In this document: positions 53,950 to 63,640 of the stretch, in pieces
Numbering within the stretch: the first letter of the stretch is position 1
Layout: every line of letters starts with the position of its first letter
Source: Novosphingobium sp. G106
GTDB taxonomy: Bacteria > Pseudomonadota > Alphaproteobacteria > Sphingomonadales > Sphingomonadaceae
Assembly (NCBI RefSeq): GCF_019075875.1
Contig: NZ_JAHOOZ010000004.1
Span: 62,001-126,000 of the forward strand
Direction: 5' to 3'
DNA: 64,000 nucleotides
Translations under genes and position numbers: made by a program
The notes under the pieces: generated by a model
Seen by the model: the letters and a program-made list of their open reading frames with translations, nothing else
What the model was told of the DNA's origin: nothing
Database searches by the model: none

Positions 53950-54347
53950 CCGGACGCTTCACGTCACGGCCAAGCCGGATATTAGCTGTTTTCGGAGTGG
54001 GACTGATGCTCGTCGGTTGTGCTTCAGCCTCACCGTTTACGGGCAAAATTGCGCTCGCGTCGGATGACCAGCTCGTCGTTGTCCGGGCTTCCGCGAGACT
54101 GAAACAGAATGGCGTTCTCATTGGCGGCGATGTCAGGAGACCCAACTTCCATGCGGGCGTAGTGCCTGGCCACCTCCATGTTGAAGGTAGGGACCGGAAT
54201 GGCCAGATTATAGCTTCGGCGGAAGCGCCATGGGGTGAGTTCAAAACTCGACGATTTCGCCTTGCCTATTTTCGGGCATTCCTGAAAATCGAAAACCCAG
54301 CCGACCTTGCAGCAATCAGCGTCACGAGGGCTTCTGATACGCAGTAG
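53937..54347 (+). CDS. lipoprotein of unknown function
   Basis: The 136-residue protein has a lipoprotein signal (ILAVFGVGLMLVGCASASPF, lipobox LVGC). The mature part is beta-rich with FTGKIALASDDQLVVVRASA and FHAGVVPGHLHVEGRDRNGQ blocks, resembling the preceding secreted protein in general style. It overlaps that gene by 13 bases and may act with it in the periplasm or outer membrane. Confidence 0.55.
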   Translation: MLRIAGRFTSRPSRILAVFGVGLMLVGCASASPFTGKIALASDDQLVVVRASARLKQNGVLIGGDVRRPNFHAGVVPGHLHVEGRDRNGQIIASAEAPWGEFKTRRFRLAYFRAFLKIENPADLAAISVTRASDTQ

Positions 54348-55056
54348 CTTATCATGCCGATATAGTCCGTGGGGCCGTATCGATGCGGTCGAGGGCGGCT
54401 GGATAAGGCGGCCCTGGACCAGCGCCGAAAGCTGCCCCGATCAAAAAGCGGATGACTCGTCTCCGCAGGACGTGCAATCAGTCGCGCTAGCGCAGTTTTT
54501 TCTCCGACAAGCTCCCGGATGCTGCGGCGGGGCGACCGTCCCTATGTATCCACGCAGAAACTGAATGACGATCGAGCGCCTTCCGCAGACCGATATGTGC
54601 TGGAGTCGCGGGGGTGACTTGCGGCGTACGTCGATGGCTAGCCCATACATTGCCAGCAAGAGGCACCGTCAGTTCGTCCACGATGCATGCTCCGTCCAGT
54701 TCGAAATGTCTATTTCAGGCACCCGGAAATGATGAACCTATCGTGGAGTGGCATTGATCATTCTGCGTCCGAATTTTTCTGGCGGAACGCCGCCGCCCCA
54801 AACCACCGCAGACCGTTGACGATCGGTAAGCTGCTTCGAAGGGCAGCCGGTTTTGTCCAGCAGTGCGGGAGGCGATGATGTTGACACTTACGGCCTGGCT
54901 GATCGGGATCGCGTTGCTCGCGGCGTGCGCTTTACGAGACTACTAACCGCACGGGCGGCGCGCAGTCCTCGTCCGCATCTTTGGAAATTGCCGGCGCCGT
55001 TGGCAGATCGATACCGTAAACAAGCAGTTGCCCGTCTTGGCCGAGATTCGTTTAAG
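54348..55056. other. mostly gene-free stretch with one tiny possible ORF
   Basis: No normal-sized gene is supported. A 23-codon frame at 54875-54946 (plus) has GGGAGG upstream and encodes MMLTLTAWLIGIALLAACAL then RDY, one hydrophobic helix, perhaps a tiny membrane peptide. Other frames look random. Confidence 0.3.
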
Positions 55057-56779
55057 CTATCCTTTGTCGCTTACCAAAGGCGATAGGTCCGACATATCGA
55101 TGTCCCGGTTTTCATCGGGCATGACACCCAGGAAGGGCCCAATCCGCGGGATGATTCGTCCCACCGCGGGCGCCGCGTTCCAGGCAGCGGTCCGCTGACC
55201 CGAGGTGGCGAGGGTCCCTTGAGGCTCGTCAAACATCGCGATCACGACGTATCGGGGGCGGTCCATCGGAAACACAGCCGCAAATGTGGTGATGAGCGAG
55301 CTATGCCGATAGCCGCCAGCGCCCGGCTTCTCGGCCGAGCCGGTCTTGCCGCCCACACGATAGCCGTCGACATCAGCTTTCTTGCCGGTGCCGTCCACCA
55401 CGATCATACGCAACAGCTCACGCATTCGAGCGCTGGTCGTGGCCGTGAACACTCGTCGACCTTTCGATACTTGCCCTGGCTCCAATCTGATGAGCGTTGC
55501 GGGATGCCAGATGCCGCCATTGACCAGCGCCGCATAGGCTGTCGCCAGGTGCAGAGGGGTGACTGCAATGCCATGACCGAACGACACGGTCATTGTAGTA
55601 AGGCGGGCCCAGGTGCCTTTCGGCCAGAGAGGCAGGCCTCGCGCTGGCAGCTCTATCTGGGGCCGCTTGTCGAAGCCCAGCGCACGGAGTGTGGCACTTA
55701 GCCGTGGCCCCCCGAGCTCATCGCCCACCTGTGCGGTGACGATATTCGAGGAGTGGATCAGCGCTTCGGGGACATTCAGCGAAGGCCCAAAGTTGTGACT
55801 GTCGTGAATCTGGAATCCGTCAATCTTCAAGGGAGCACTTGATGGGTAGCGCTGTGCGAGGTCCGTTACGACGCCCGCGTCGAGTGCGGAAGCTATGGTG
55901 ATCGGCTTGAGCACCGAACCCAGCTCGTACACCTGGTTGGTGACCCGATTGAATATGTTGCCGGTGCTCGCCTCATCGATCAGGTTCGGATTGAAGGAAG
56001 GCAATGAAGCGAGGGCGAGGACCTCGCCGGTATTTACGTCAAGAATAATACCGGCTGCGCCTTTTGCCTCGCATTCGGCCATCTCGCGGCCGAGTTCGTC
56101 CTCGAGCGCCCCTTGAACGCGAGCATCGATCGACAACACCGCAGGGATACCGCGCGTGTTACGATCCGTCAGGCGTTTGTTATAGACCTTTTCCATGCCC
56201 ACGTGCCCGCGGCCATCGGCGTCGACAAAACCCAGCACGTTCGCGGCCATCGAGCCCTGTGGGTAGAAGCGCACGTTCTCCCGGGGGGAATTCAAGCGCG
56301 GGTTCGCCCAGAGCATGAATTCTGTTGGCATCTTCGGGAAGGATTCTGCGACGAAGATATCCCGGCTTGCCCGATGCGAGCTCGCCCGTCAGCTCGGCGG
56401 CGTTCTCATCCGGGAAAATTTTCACCAACTCGGCCGCAACTGCTGCAGGCGACTTGACCAGCGGCGGTCCCTTTTCGGTAATCGCTTTAGGATTGTACCA
56501 CAAAGCATAAGCCGGAAATGCAAGGGCAAGCGGAACGCCGTTGCGATCTACGATTGTCCCGCGTTTGGGTAGCAGCGCCTCTGCCAGCGAGCGATTCCTC
56601 CGCGCTGGTTCGGACAGGCCGACAACGGCAATGCGGAACAGGGAAGTGATAGCGATAAGCGCAAAAAGACACATCAAGATCAGTGCCCGCCGCTTTGCGA
56701 TAACCAGCAGGCGCTGGCGCGTTTCGTGCAATTCGGCACGGGCGGAGACTGGGATTGGCAAGCTGTGCGACGAAGTCAT
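55057..56779 (-). CDS. class B penicillin-binding protein (FtsI family), split by one extra base
   Basis: The N-terminal frame starts MTSSHSLPIPVSARAELHET at 56779, with one membrane anchor (ALILMCLFALIAITSLFRIA). It leaves phase in a run of six G (plus strand 56283-56288). Without one base the join gives EPALEFPRENVRFYPQGS and a 573-residue protein. The transpeptidase motifs are GSVLKPITIASA (SxxK), SSN in LIHSSNIVTAQ, and KTGS in GGKTGSAEKPGA. It cross-links septal peptidoglycan. It lies directly after lgt on the same strand. Confidence 0.85.
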
Positions 56780-56861
56780 TCGCGTTTCCCTCCCGCAGTC
56801 CGGGCCGGCCATCGCGTTCCGCAGCCTGCACGATCTCGGGTCTGTTCAAGCTAGTCGGAAG

Positions 56862-57713
56862 TCACCCTCGGTTGGCAGACGGATATTCGACTTTCTGATG
56901 CGAAGCCCGCACGATGAGGGCAACGCCGACGATGATCATCGGAACACACAGCCATTGCCCCATGTGCAGTCCTGTCCTGCTGGCGAATTCGGCTAGCTGA
57001 CTATCCGGCTCCCGGACGAACTCAACGAGGAAACGAAAGGCACCGTAACCCAGGATAAACGACCCCGATAACGTACCAGGTCGATAGCGCGCGCCGGTGA
57101 AGCGGAACAGGCACCAGAGCAATGCGAACAGCAAGGGCCCCTCGAGACCCGCTTCGTAGATCTGGCTGGGGTGGCGGGGCAGGGGGCCAGCGCCGGGAAA
57201 GACGATGCCCCAGGGAAGGGAAGTGGGCCGACCCCATAGCTCGCCGTTGACGAAGTTGGCGAGACGGCCGAGGAACAGCCCGATGGGTGCGCACATCGCG
57301 ACATAGTCGATAATTCTCAGCCAGTTGAGCTTGTTGCGGCGGGCGTAGAGCAGGATTGCCAGGGCGACGCCGAATGCGCCGCCATGGAACGACATGCCGC
57401 CTTGCCACAGCTTGAATATGTTAAGGGGGTGGGAAATATATGCCTGCAGATCATAGAACAACACATAGGCTATGCGACCTCCGGCAATAATGCCGAGCGT
57501 AAGCCATACGATAAGATTGTCTGCGTCGTCACGCGACATCGGCGCGCCGGGTTCGGCAAGCAGCCGCACGAGATAGGACCACCCGAGCATGATGCCGGCC
57601 AGATAGGAGAGGCTGTACCAGCGCAGTGCGAAAGGCCCGATCTGAAGGAACACCGGGCTAAGGTGAAGGGAGGAGAACTGGATCGCGGTATAAGCAGATG
57701 CCGCGAGACTCAT
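56862..57713 (-). CDS. lgt: prolipoprotein diacylglyceryl transferase
   Basis: The 283-residue membrane enzyme adds diacylglycerol to lipoprotein Cys. It has seven predicted helices, the Lgt signature GLFLGRLANFVNGELWGR, and the conserved RHPSQIYEAGLEG segment. It is full length. Such enzymes are chromosomal and essential, so a copy here would be an accessory one if the replicon is a plasmid. It is followed by the penicillin-binding protein gene after 82 bases. Confidence 0.93.
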   Translation of the reverse strand: MSLAASAYTAIQFSSLHLSPVFLQIGPFALRWYSLSYLAGIMLGWSYLVRLLAEPGAPMSRDDADNLIVWLTLGIIAGGRIAYVLFYDLQAYISHPLNIFKLWQGGMSFHGGAFGVALAILLYARRNKLNWLRIIDYVAMCAPIGLFLGRLANFVNGELWGRPTSLPWGIVFPGAGPLPRHPSQIYEAGLEGPLLFALLWCLFRFTGARYRPGTLSGSFILGYGAFRFLVEFVREPDSQLAEFASRTGLHMGQWLCVPMIIVGVALIVRASHQKVEYPSANRG

Positions 57714-57839
57714 GGCAAGCGTCCGTTCTAAAGGCGGAAGCGCTCCTTGGCACCTTTTGGATTCGCCCTCAAACGGTATTCCCTTTCATGCATTCAACTA
57801 TTCCCCGGAGCTGGATCCGCAACGTGCAGCCAGCTGGCC

Positions 57840-59591
57840 ATGATTGACCGATTGCTCCGAACCGCGGGGGTCGTCGCGGCTGCCAGGCGGCTTTTTCGAT
57901 CGAGTGAAGCCAGTTTCATTCTTCTTGCTGTGGGAGTTGGGATCGCCGCGGGATTGCTAGCCGCGATGCTCGGCAAGCTCGCACGCCTCATGCAGTCAGC
58001 GCTCTACGGTCTAAACGCCGAAGACCGGCTGAGCGGGTTGGCGAGTATTGAGCCAGTGCGGCTTCTAGCTTTGCCAGCCGGTGGCTTACTGCTGGGGGCG
58101 ATTCTTTTGATGATCCGCAATCGCCAGCGCACGGCGGTCGATGTCGTCGAAGCGAACGCGCTCCACGGAGGTCGCATTCCCTTGCGAGATACGGTTCTGG
58201 TTTCCAGCCAGACGTTAATTTCGAACGGGTGCGGTGCGTCGGTGGGATTGGAAGCCGCATACGCACAGGCGGGTGGCGGCGTTGCCTCGCTCGTTGGAAG
58301 ATGGCTCAATCTGCGGCGAAACGATGCGCGTGTTCTGGTCGGGGCCGGTTCGGGTGCTGCAATTGGCGCCGCCTTCGGTGCCCCGCTAACCGGTGCCTTC
58401 TACGCGTTTGAAATTGTGATCGGAGCCTACACGCCGGCGAGCATTGCCCCGGTCGTCGCAGCAACGATTGCCGCCGTCGTCACAGCGCGGACCTTGGGCG
58501 AGACACCTTATCTCATCGCTGCCGTCAGCAGCCAACACTTGGCGACCATCGATTATCTGCTCTATGCCGTGCTGGGCCTTATCGCAGCTTTGGTGGGAAT
58601 TGCGCTCATGCGCCTCGTATCGCTCGCCGAAGCAGGCGTGCGGCGCAGTCCGTTGCCCGAGTGGCTGCGTATGGCGATGGGGGGGGCTCTTCTCATCCCC
58701 ATAGCAATGATATCTCCCCAGGCGCTTTCGGCCGGGCATGGCGCGCTTCATCTGACGATCGGCGGGCAGTTGGCACTCCAAGCCCTGGTTCTTGTATTTC
58801 TCCTCAAATGTCTGGCGTCGATCGTTTCGCTAGGCTTCGGTTTCCGGGGCGGACTTTTCTTTGCTTCGCTTTTTCTGGGCGCGTTGCTCGGTCAGATCTG
58901 CGCTGCGATATGGTCGCTCATTCCGGGCGTCGTGCCCGTGTCGCCGGTGGACGCTGCCCTCGTTGGCATGGCAGCTCTTGCCGTGGCGGTCGTCGGCGGA
59001 CCGATGACTATGTCCTTCCTCGTTCTCGAAGCGACTCATGATTTCGAGATTACCGCCATCGTCCTGACAGCCGCTCTCTGCTCCAGCGCACTCGTACGCG
59101 AACGCTTCGGCTATTCCTTCTCGACCTGGCGCCTTCATCTGCGCGGCGAGATTGTTCGGAGCGCACGTGACATCGGCTGGATGCGCTCATTGACCGCGCG
59201 AAGGATGATGCGAGCTGCACCCGCTACCACCCTTCCGACATTGTCCATCGCCGAGTTCAGGTCGCAGTTCCCCTTGGGGTCGACGAGCCGAGTGCTGCTC
59301 GAGGATGGCGAAGGACATTACGCCGGCCTGGTACCCACAGCTTCCGCTTTTGCCGGCGACGGTGATGGGTCTCGACCAGTGTCGGATCTTGCGATCCTGC
59401 AAGAGTCCACCTTGGCACCGGATCTGGCCATTGGCGCGGTGATGGAGCGCTTTGATGAAAGCGCTGCCGACGATCTGGCTGTTGTCGACGCGGAGGGCCG
59501 AATTCTTGGAATGCTGACGGAAAAATATGTACGGAAGCGGTACGCCGACGAAGTTGATCGCGCGCAGCGAGAGCTTTACGGCGAGAATTGA
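57840..59591 (+). CDS. CLC-type chloride channel/transporter with CBS region
   Basis: The 583-residue protein has the CLC membrane fold. Recognisable parts are SNGCGASVGLEAAYAQAGGG (GxxxGxE gate segment), GAAIGAAFGAPLTGAFYAFE, SLGFGFRGGLFFASLFLGAL and VVGGPMTMSFLVLEATHDFE. A soluble C-terminal region follows with CBS-like parts (ADDLAVVDAEGRILGMLTEK). The ATG at 57840 is preferred to a TTG at 57747. It contains a run of eight G (58679-58686) that is in frame. Ion selectivity cannot be told from the sequence. Confidence 0.85.
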   Translation: MIDRLLRTAGVVAAARRLFRSSEASFILLAVGVGIAAGLLAAMLGKLARLMQSALYGLNAEDRLSGLASIEPVRLLALPAGGLLLGAILLMIRNRQRTAVDVVEANALHGGRIPLRDTVLVSSQTLISNGCGASVGLEAAYAQAGGGVASLVGRWLNLRRNDARVLVGAGSGAAIGAAFGAPLTGAFYAFEIVIGAYTPASIAPVVAATIAAVVTARTLGETPYLIAAVSSQHLATIDYLLYAVLGLIAALVGIALMRLVSLAEAGVRRSPLPEWLRMAMGGALLIPIAMISPQALSAGHGALHLTIGGQLALQALVLVFLLKCLASIVSLGFGFRGGLFFASLFLGALLGQICAAIWSLIPGVVPVSPVDAALVGMAALAVAVVGGPMTMSFLVLEATHDFEITAIVLTAALCSSALVRERFGYSFSTWRLHLRGEIVRSARDIGWMRSLTARRMMRAAPATTLPTLSIAEFRSQFPLGSTSRVLLEDGEGHYAGLVPTASAFAGDGDGSRPVSDLAILQESTLAPDLAIGAVMERFDESAADDLAVVDAEGRILGMLTEKYVRKRYADEVDRAQRELYGEN

Positions 59592-59692
59592 TCGCACCTC
59601 CTCCAATTCAGCGCGTAGACGATGCGATACCCTTTCCTGCGGCATCGTCTCGTCATAGATATCCATCGCTTGAGCCAAAAGGGTTCCGCCAA

Positions 59693-60262
59693 TTACCTCG
59701 CTGCGCGGGCAAAGGCTGACAAGTTCGGCAAGCGCCGGAACTTTTCGGCCAGATCGCGGATACGCACTTCATAGCTGGTCTGGCTGACGGGCCCGACCTT
59801 CAGCCGAAGTTGCACAGCGTGCCCCGCAGAACGCACTCGATGTCCAGCAACTTGCGCTGAACGAGGGCACGGCTTGGCAGCAGCATCCTTTGCTTCTGAG
59901 TCGCCAGCGTCTATGACGTGCACCGGCTTGAAGAGGCCTGCGCGCATCATCTGCGCGATGTCGCGGGTGTCATTATGATCAGACTTGCTGATCTGCTGGG
60001 CCTTCAGCAGCACCTTCAATGCCGCGCCTCAACGCATACCCTGGGCGAGCCTGCCTCGGTCAGGGCGCTCACCCGCCATTGCGACAAGGGTCCTACCTCG
60101 ATCCCGACGCGAATCTAGTCGCTACTGACGGATGCCAGCAGGGTGACGATGTCATCTAGTTCGGTTTCTACCTTCCGCTCGCATAGAACCGTGCATTGCG
60201 TCGTCCACCACGCACACTGACATCTCCTTCACCGAGACATCCAGACCTGCAATATGCGCCAT
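59693..60262 (-). pseudogene. IS110 family transposase remnant
   Basis: The N-terminus MAHIAGLDVSVKEMSVCVVD at 60262 matches IS110 transposases but is cut off after VDDAMHGS. A second piece (KAQQISKSDHNDTRDIAQMM and LKVGPVSQTSYEVRIRDLAE) belongs to the same protein kind, with the middle missing and the C-terminal half absent. It is not a copy of either intact IS110-type element here. Confidence 0.6.
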
Positions 60263-60396
60263 CGCCATCATTCCTTCCCTCGATACCCGAGGCCAGGCTC
60301 GACCCAAACCACGGCATCCTAAGTGAAGGACTGCAATTTCTTCTGCGCTAAATCGCAGCCGCCGCGATACACCATCTACGTCGGCGTATGATGACA

Positions 60397-61755
60397 CTAG
60401 GATCGGATCCTCGCTGATCGCCACGAAACAGTAGCGGCTGCAGCCGTCAGTAGCGCGCCGAATACCAACCCAAGGCGAGGCGCTGCATCGACGTTTGTCC
60501 TGGTAAAAACCTGCGTGAGCAGCAACGCACCCAAAGTCTGCCCCAGCAGACGCGCGGTTCCCAGAAGCCCGCCTGCGGCAGCGCTGCGCTCAAGCGGAGC
60601 GGCAAGAAACATGCTGCTATTGTTCGCGACCTGGAACAGGCTCGATCCGAGACCGCAGACGATACCCGCCGCGATCAACGGCAGTATACGAGCAGAGAAA
60701 GGGGTGAGAGGGCATCGATCGCCAGCCCGGCGGCCAGGCTCGCTCCGCCGACACCGCACAATCGGGCGCTCGAAAGGCGGTCGACCAGTCGGCTGCTGAC
60801 CGGCGCCGCAAGTGCGTTCGCAAGCGGCCACGATGTCATGCAAATCCCGACCATCGAGATCGGTTGCCCGAAACCATGTTGGAGATGAAAGGGCAACGCG
60901 AGAAGGCCCGTGGTCTGGCCCGCGAAACAGCATACAGATACTAGAACGGAAGTCCGGAAGCACTGAAGGCGCAAGAGATCGATGGGCAGAAGCGGCGTCA
61001 TTTTCGGCAGCTCGCGCCTGATCACGACGGCCAGAGCAAGAATAGCGGCTAGCACCAGGACAGCGCTCGCCGCCGGCCTATGCCGCATTGCTTCGACACC
61101 GACGATGACGCTCCCGAACGAGAATGCGATCAAACCCATGCTGATGAGATCGAGTTCCCCTCCAGAGCGTTCCGCCCGCGGCAACGATCTCGTCGCCGTC
61201 AATACTGCCGCACCGACGGGAAGGTTCGCCAAGAATAACCAGCGCCAGCCGCCGACCGAGATGATGAGCGCGCCCAACGTCGGCGCTGCCGCGGGTCGCA
61301 AGTGCGACTGCCATGGCGTTCCAGGCGATGGCGGAAGCGAAGCGATCCGGTGGGAGGAACTGGCGCAGCAAGGCCACGGCCAGCGAAAGTATGGCTGCAG
61401 CGCCAAGTCCCTGAATCGCGCGCGCGATGACAAGCATTTCCAGGGACCTCGCCGCCGCGCACGCGACCGAGGCTGCCGTGAACAGCGCTACCCCTGTGGC
61501 GAAAACCGAACGGAGTCCGAAGCGCGCTCCGATCGTCACGCTAGGAAGCAAAGCCATGAGAAGCGCCGCCTGATATGCCGTTACAATTCGCATGGTGACA
61601 GCAGGAGATGCATCGAGTTCATTGCCGAGCGTCGGAAGCGCCATACTGACCGCGGCCGTGCCGAAGACGACGAGCACGGTCGAGCCCAGCACCGTGGCGA
61701 CAGCGATGCGGTTTGCTGCCGGTCGCATAGGTACGGCGATCGACAGCTTGGTCAT
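60397..61755 (-). CDS. MFS transporter, two compensating one-base shifts
   Basis: Three frames join to a protein of 452 residues with 12 to 14 membrane helices. The N-terminal part (MTKLSIAVPMRPAANRIAVA, then GARFGLRSVFATGVALFTAA) resembles the DHA2-type drug exporters. At about 61300 one extra C separates VALAT from AAAPTLGALIISVGG; at about 60690 one base is missing in a C run before FSARILPLIAAGIV. The net length is a multiple of three. The start at 61755 overlaps the cupin gene stop by ATGA. Both shifts may be sequence errors. Confidence 0.6.
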
Positions 61756-62291
61756 GCTGCGGCCATCCACATGCCGTTCCGCAGCGCATAGCGCGTCATG
61801 AGACCCGCGCTCGCTTCGTCCTTGAGGTCACGCTCCGTGAACCGGAACAGCACGGCCGGGCCTTGCAAGCAAAGCGTATCGTGAATGTCGCCCGGCAGGT
61901 AGATATGCGCCATGCTTGGCTGCAAGACGGTCGAACTCCGCTTCACAAGCTGCGACCCGCGGCCTGGGCCGCCGATGCGAGCGTAAGTCCCCATCTCTAC
62001 CTCGCCGTGCTGAACTGCGTAGATAACCCAGCTCCGCCCGTAATCGTGCGGCGACCGATAGACGCCTTGCTGTTCGACGTGGGTCTGCAGCACGAAGCCA
62101 TTGTCGGGATCGCGGTAGAGTTCCTGGCTAGCCGGATTGGCGCGGTTAATCTCGGCGAGCCAGGTTTCTGTGCTATCGGTTTCGGAAAGCACCGCCATGT
62201 GACGACAGCAATTGGCAATCACCTGCGCACCCACAGATTTCCAATCGCGGCTGATCGCGGCGACGCACACTTCCAGCGAAGTCTTGGTCAT
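61752..62291 (-). CDS. cupin-like protein of unknown role
   Basis: The 179-residue protein starts MTKTSLEVCVAAISRDWKSV with AGGAG upstream. The C-terminal two thirds show a beta-barrel pattern with metal-site-like His residues (RSPHDYGRSWVIYAVQHGE and MAHIYLPGDIHDTLCLQGPA), as in small cupins. It may be an enzyme or a sensor. It is followed by the MFS gene with an ATGA overlap and is divergent from lysR, so the three look like a small catabolic or export unit. Confidence 0.6.
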   Translation of the reverse strand: MTKTSLEVCVAAISRDWKSVGAQVIANCCRHMAVLSETDSTETWLAEINRANPASQELYRDPDNGFVLQTHVEQQGVYRSPHDYGRSWVIYAVQHGEVEMGTYARIGGPGRGSQLVKRSSTVLQPSMAHIYLPGDIHDTLCLQGPAVLFRFTERDLKDEASAGLMTRYALRNGMWMAAA

Positions 62292-62424
62292 TGTGGTCTC
62301 CTGCTTTCCGTTTCGATGAAAGAAGGATAGGCCGCCGCGATATATGGCGGAATACGCATCGTTTGCATTCAATACATGCGTCAAACGCCGTATCAGGAAC
62401 CCGGGATCGCGTTATAGCAGTCTG

Positions 62425-63454
62425 ATGGTCCGACCCGATCTCAATCAGCTCGTGACGCTTGACGTCGTCCTGACCGAGGGGAGCGTTGCGAAGGCAGCAC
62501 GGCGCATGCAGTTAAGCCCGTCTGCCATGAGCCGGGCACTTGCGCGCCTTCGCGAGACGGTGGGCGATCCGCTCCTCGTTCGCGCTGCGTGGAGAAGTGC
62601 AACGGCTCGTTCTGGAGGCGGAGGCCGTGCTTCGCCCTGCCGAACAGCTGGTTCCCGAAAAGTTGGCCCGAACCTTCACGATACGGGCGAGCGACGGATT
62701 TGCGGAGAGCTTCGGCCCCGTGCTCATCGGCCGCGACGCTCCTGGGGTCCACCTTCGCTTCGTACGCAAACTCGACAGAGACAGAGCGGCGCTGCGCGAG
62801 GGCATCATCGACCTCGAGACAGGTGTCGTCGGAGGCGATGTGGGGCCCGAGGTTCGTACGCAACTTCTGTTTCGGGACCAGTTCGTCGGCGTAGTTCGTC
62901 AGGATCATCCCTTGGCCAGCGGCAAGGCGACACGGGCGGCCTATTCAAATGGACGGCACATCTTGGTCTCGCGCGACGGTAAGAGCAGCGGCCCCGTGGA
63001 TGAGACCCTGAGGGAGGCCGGTCTCAAGCGAGAAATCGTCGCTTCGGTGGACGGATATGCGACAGCGTTGATGCTGGTGCGATCATCTGAACTCATCGCT
63101 TCGGTACCCGAGCGGCATACCGAACCCCTTAGCAGGCTGTTGAAAAAGGGTTTCGAGCAGTGGTGGCGAGCAACATGGAATCTCGGATCAGCACATTAAA
63201 GCACGATCGATTCAAGATGGCGCCGAGTTGGCTTCGATTGTTGCTCGACAATGCGGTCGCTCCGACTTTTTCAACAGCCTGTTAGGGCCGGGCTGCACAC
63301 ATTTGCCTTACCAGTAAAGATGCCGCCGCTAGCGATCTCGCTGATGTGGCATCCGCGACAGGATGCGGATTCCGGACACCGCTGGCTGCGAGGATGCCTT
63401 CAGGATGCTTGCATCGTTTCGAAAGCGGCTGATCGAGGTAAAGCACTCTATTGA
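62425..63454 (+). pseudogene. LysR-type regulator gene, split by a MITE and an internal deletion
   Basis: The start MVRPDLNQLVTLDVVLTEGS with helix-turn-helix AARRMQLSPSAMSRALARLR is normal. Near 62590 a deletion of some tens of bases shifts the frame, between DPLLVRA and RGEVQRLVLEAEAV. The effector domain then continues to PERHTEPL, where the 149-bp MITE-like element lies. Removing the element and one TTAG copy restores the frame to RAGLHTFALPVKMPPLAISL and ADSGHRWLRG, the normal LysR C-terminus, up to 63454. Since the gene carries two lesions of different kinds, it is most likely inactive. Confidence 0.8.
63133..63281. mobile_element. 149-bp MITE-like element with IS5-type ends
   Basis: The ends CAGGCTGTTGAAAAAG (63133) and CTTTTTCAACAGCCTG (to 63281) are inverted repeats. 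They nearly match the ends of the IS5-type element at 20.8 kb. The element is flanked by TTAG duplications (63129-63132 and 63282-63285) and has no gene. It was probably moved by a transposase of that family. Confidence 0.88.
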
Positions 63455-63570
63455 TCGGCAGGTTGTAACGACTTGCGAGACTAGAGCCGGAAGGGCGGCA
63501 CATCGTCGGAAGTCGTTAGATTCCCATACTGAAAGTCATGTTGGTCACGTCAATATACAAGAAATAAAAA

Positions 63571-63595
63571 GCGGGCGGTGCCAAGCACCGCCCGC
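63571..63595 (-). terminator. intrinsic terminator of the TonB receptor gene
   Basis: A 10-bp perfect stem (GCGGGCGGTG, loop of 5, CACCGCCCGC) is followed on the minus strand by TTTTTATTTC. It lies 45 bases after the receptor stop at 63641. Confidence 0.85.
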
Positions 63596-63640
63596 TGAGT
63601 TTGAGGCGGGACTCGCACCGCCCGGTTCTGGAAAAGTCGT

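Noticed and set aside
57747..57839. TTG start giving a longer CLC protein
   Set aside because: The extra 31 residues do not look like a CLC N-terminus and an ATG at 57840 fits better.
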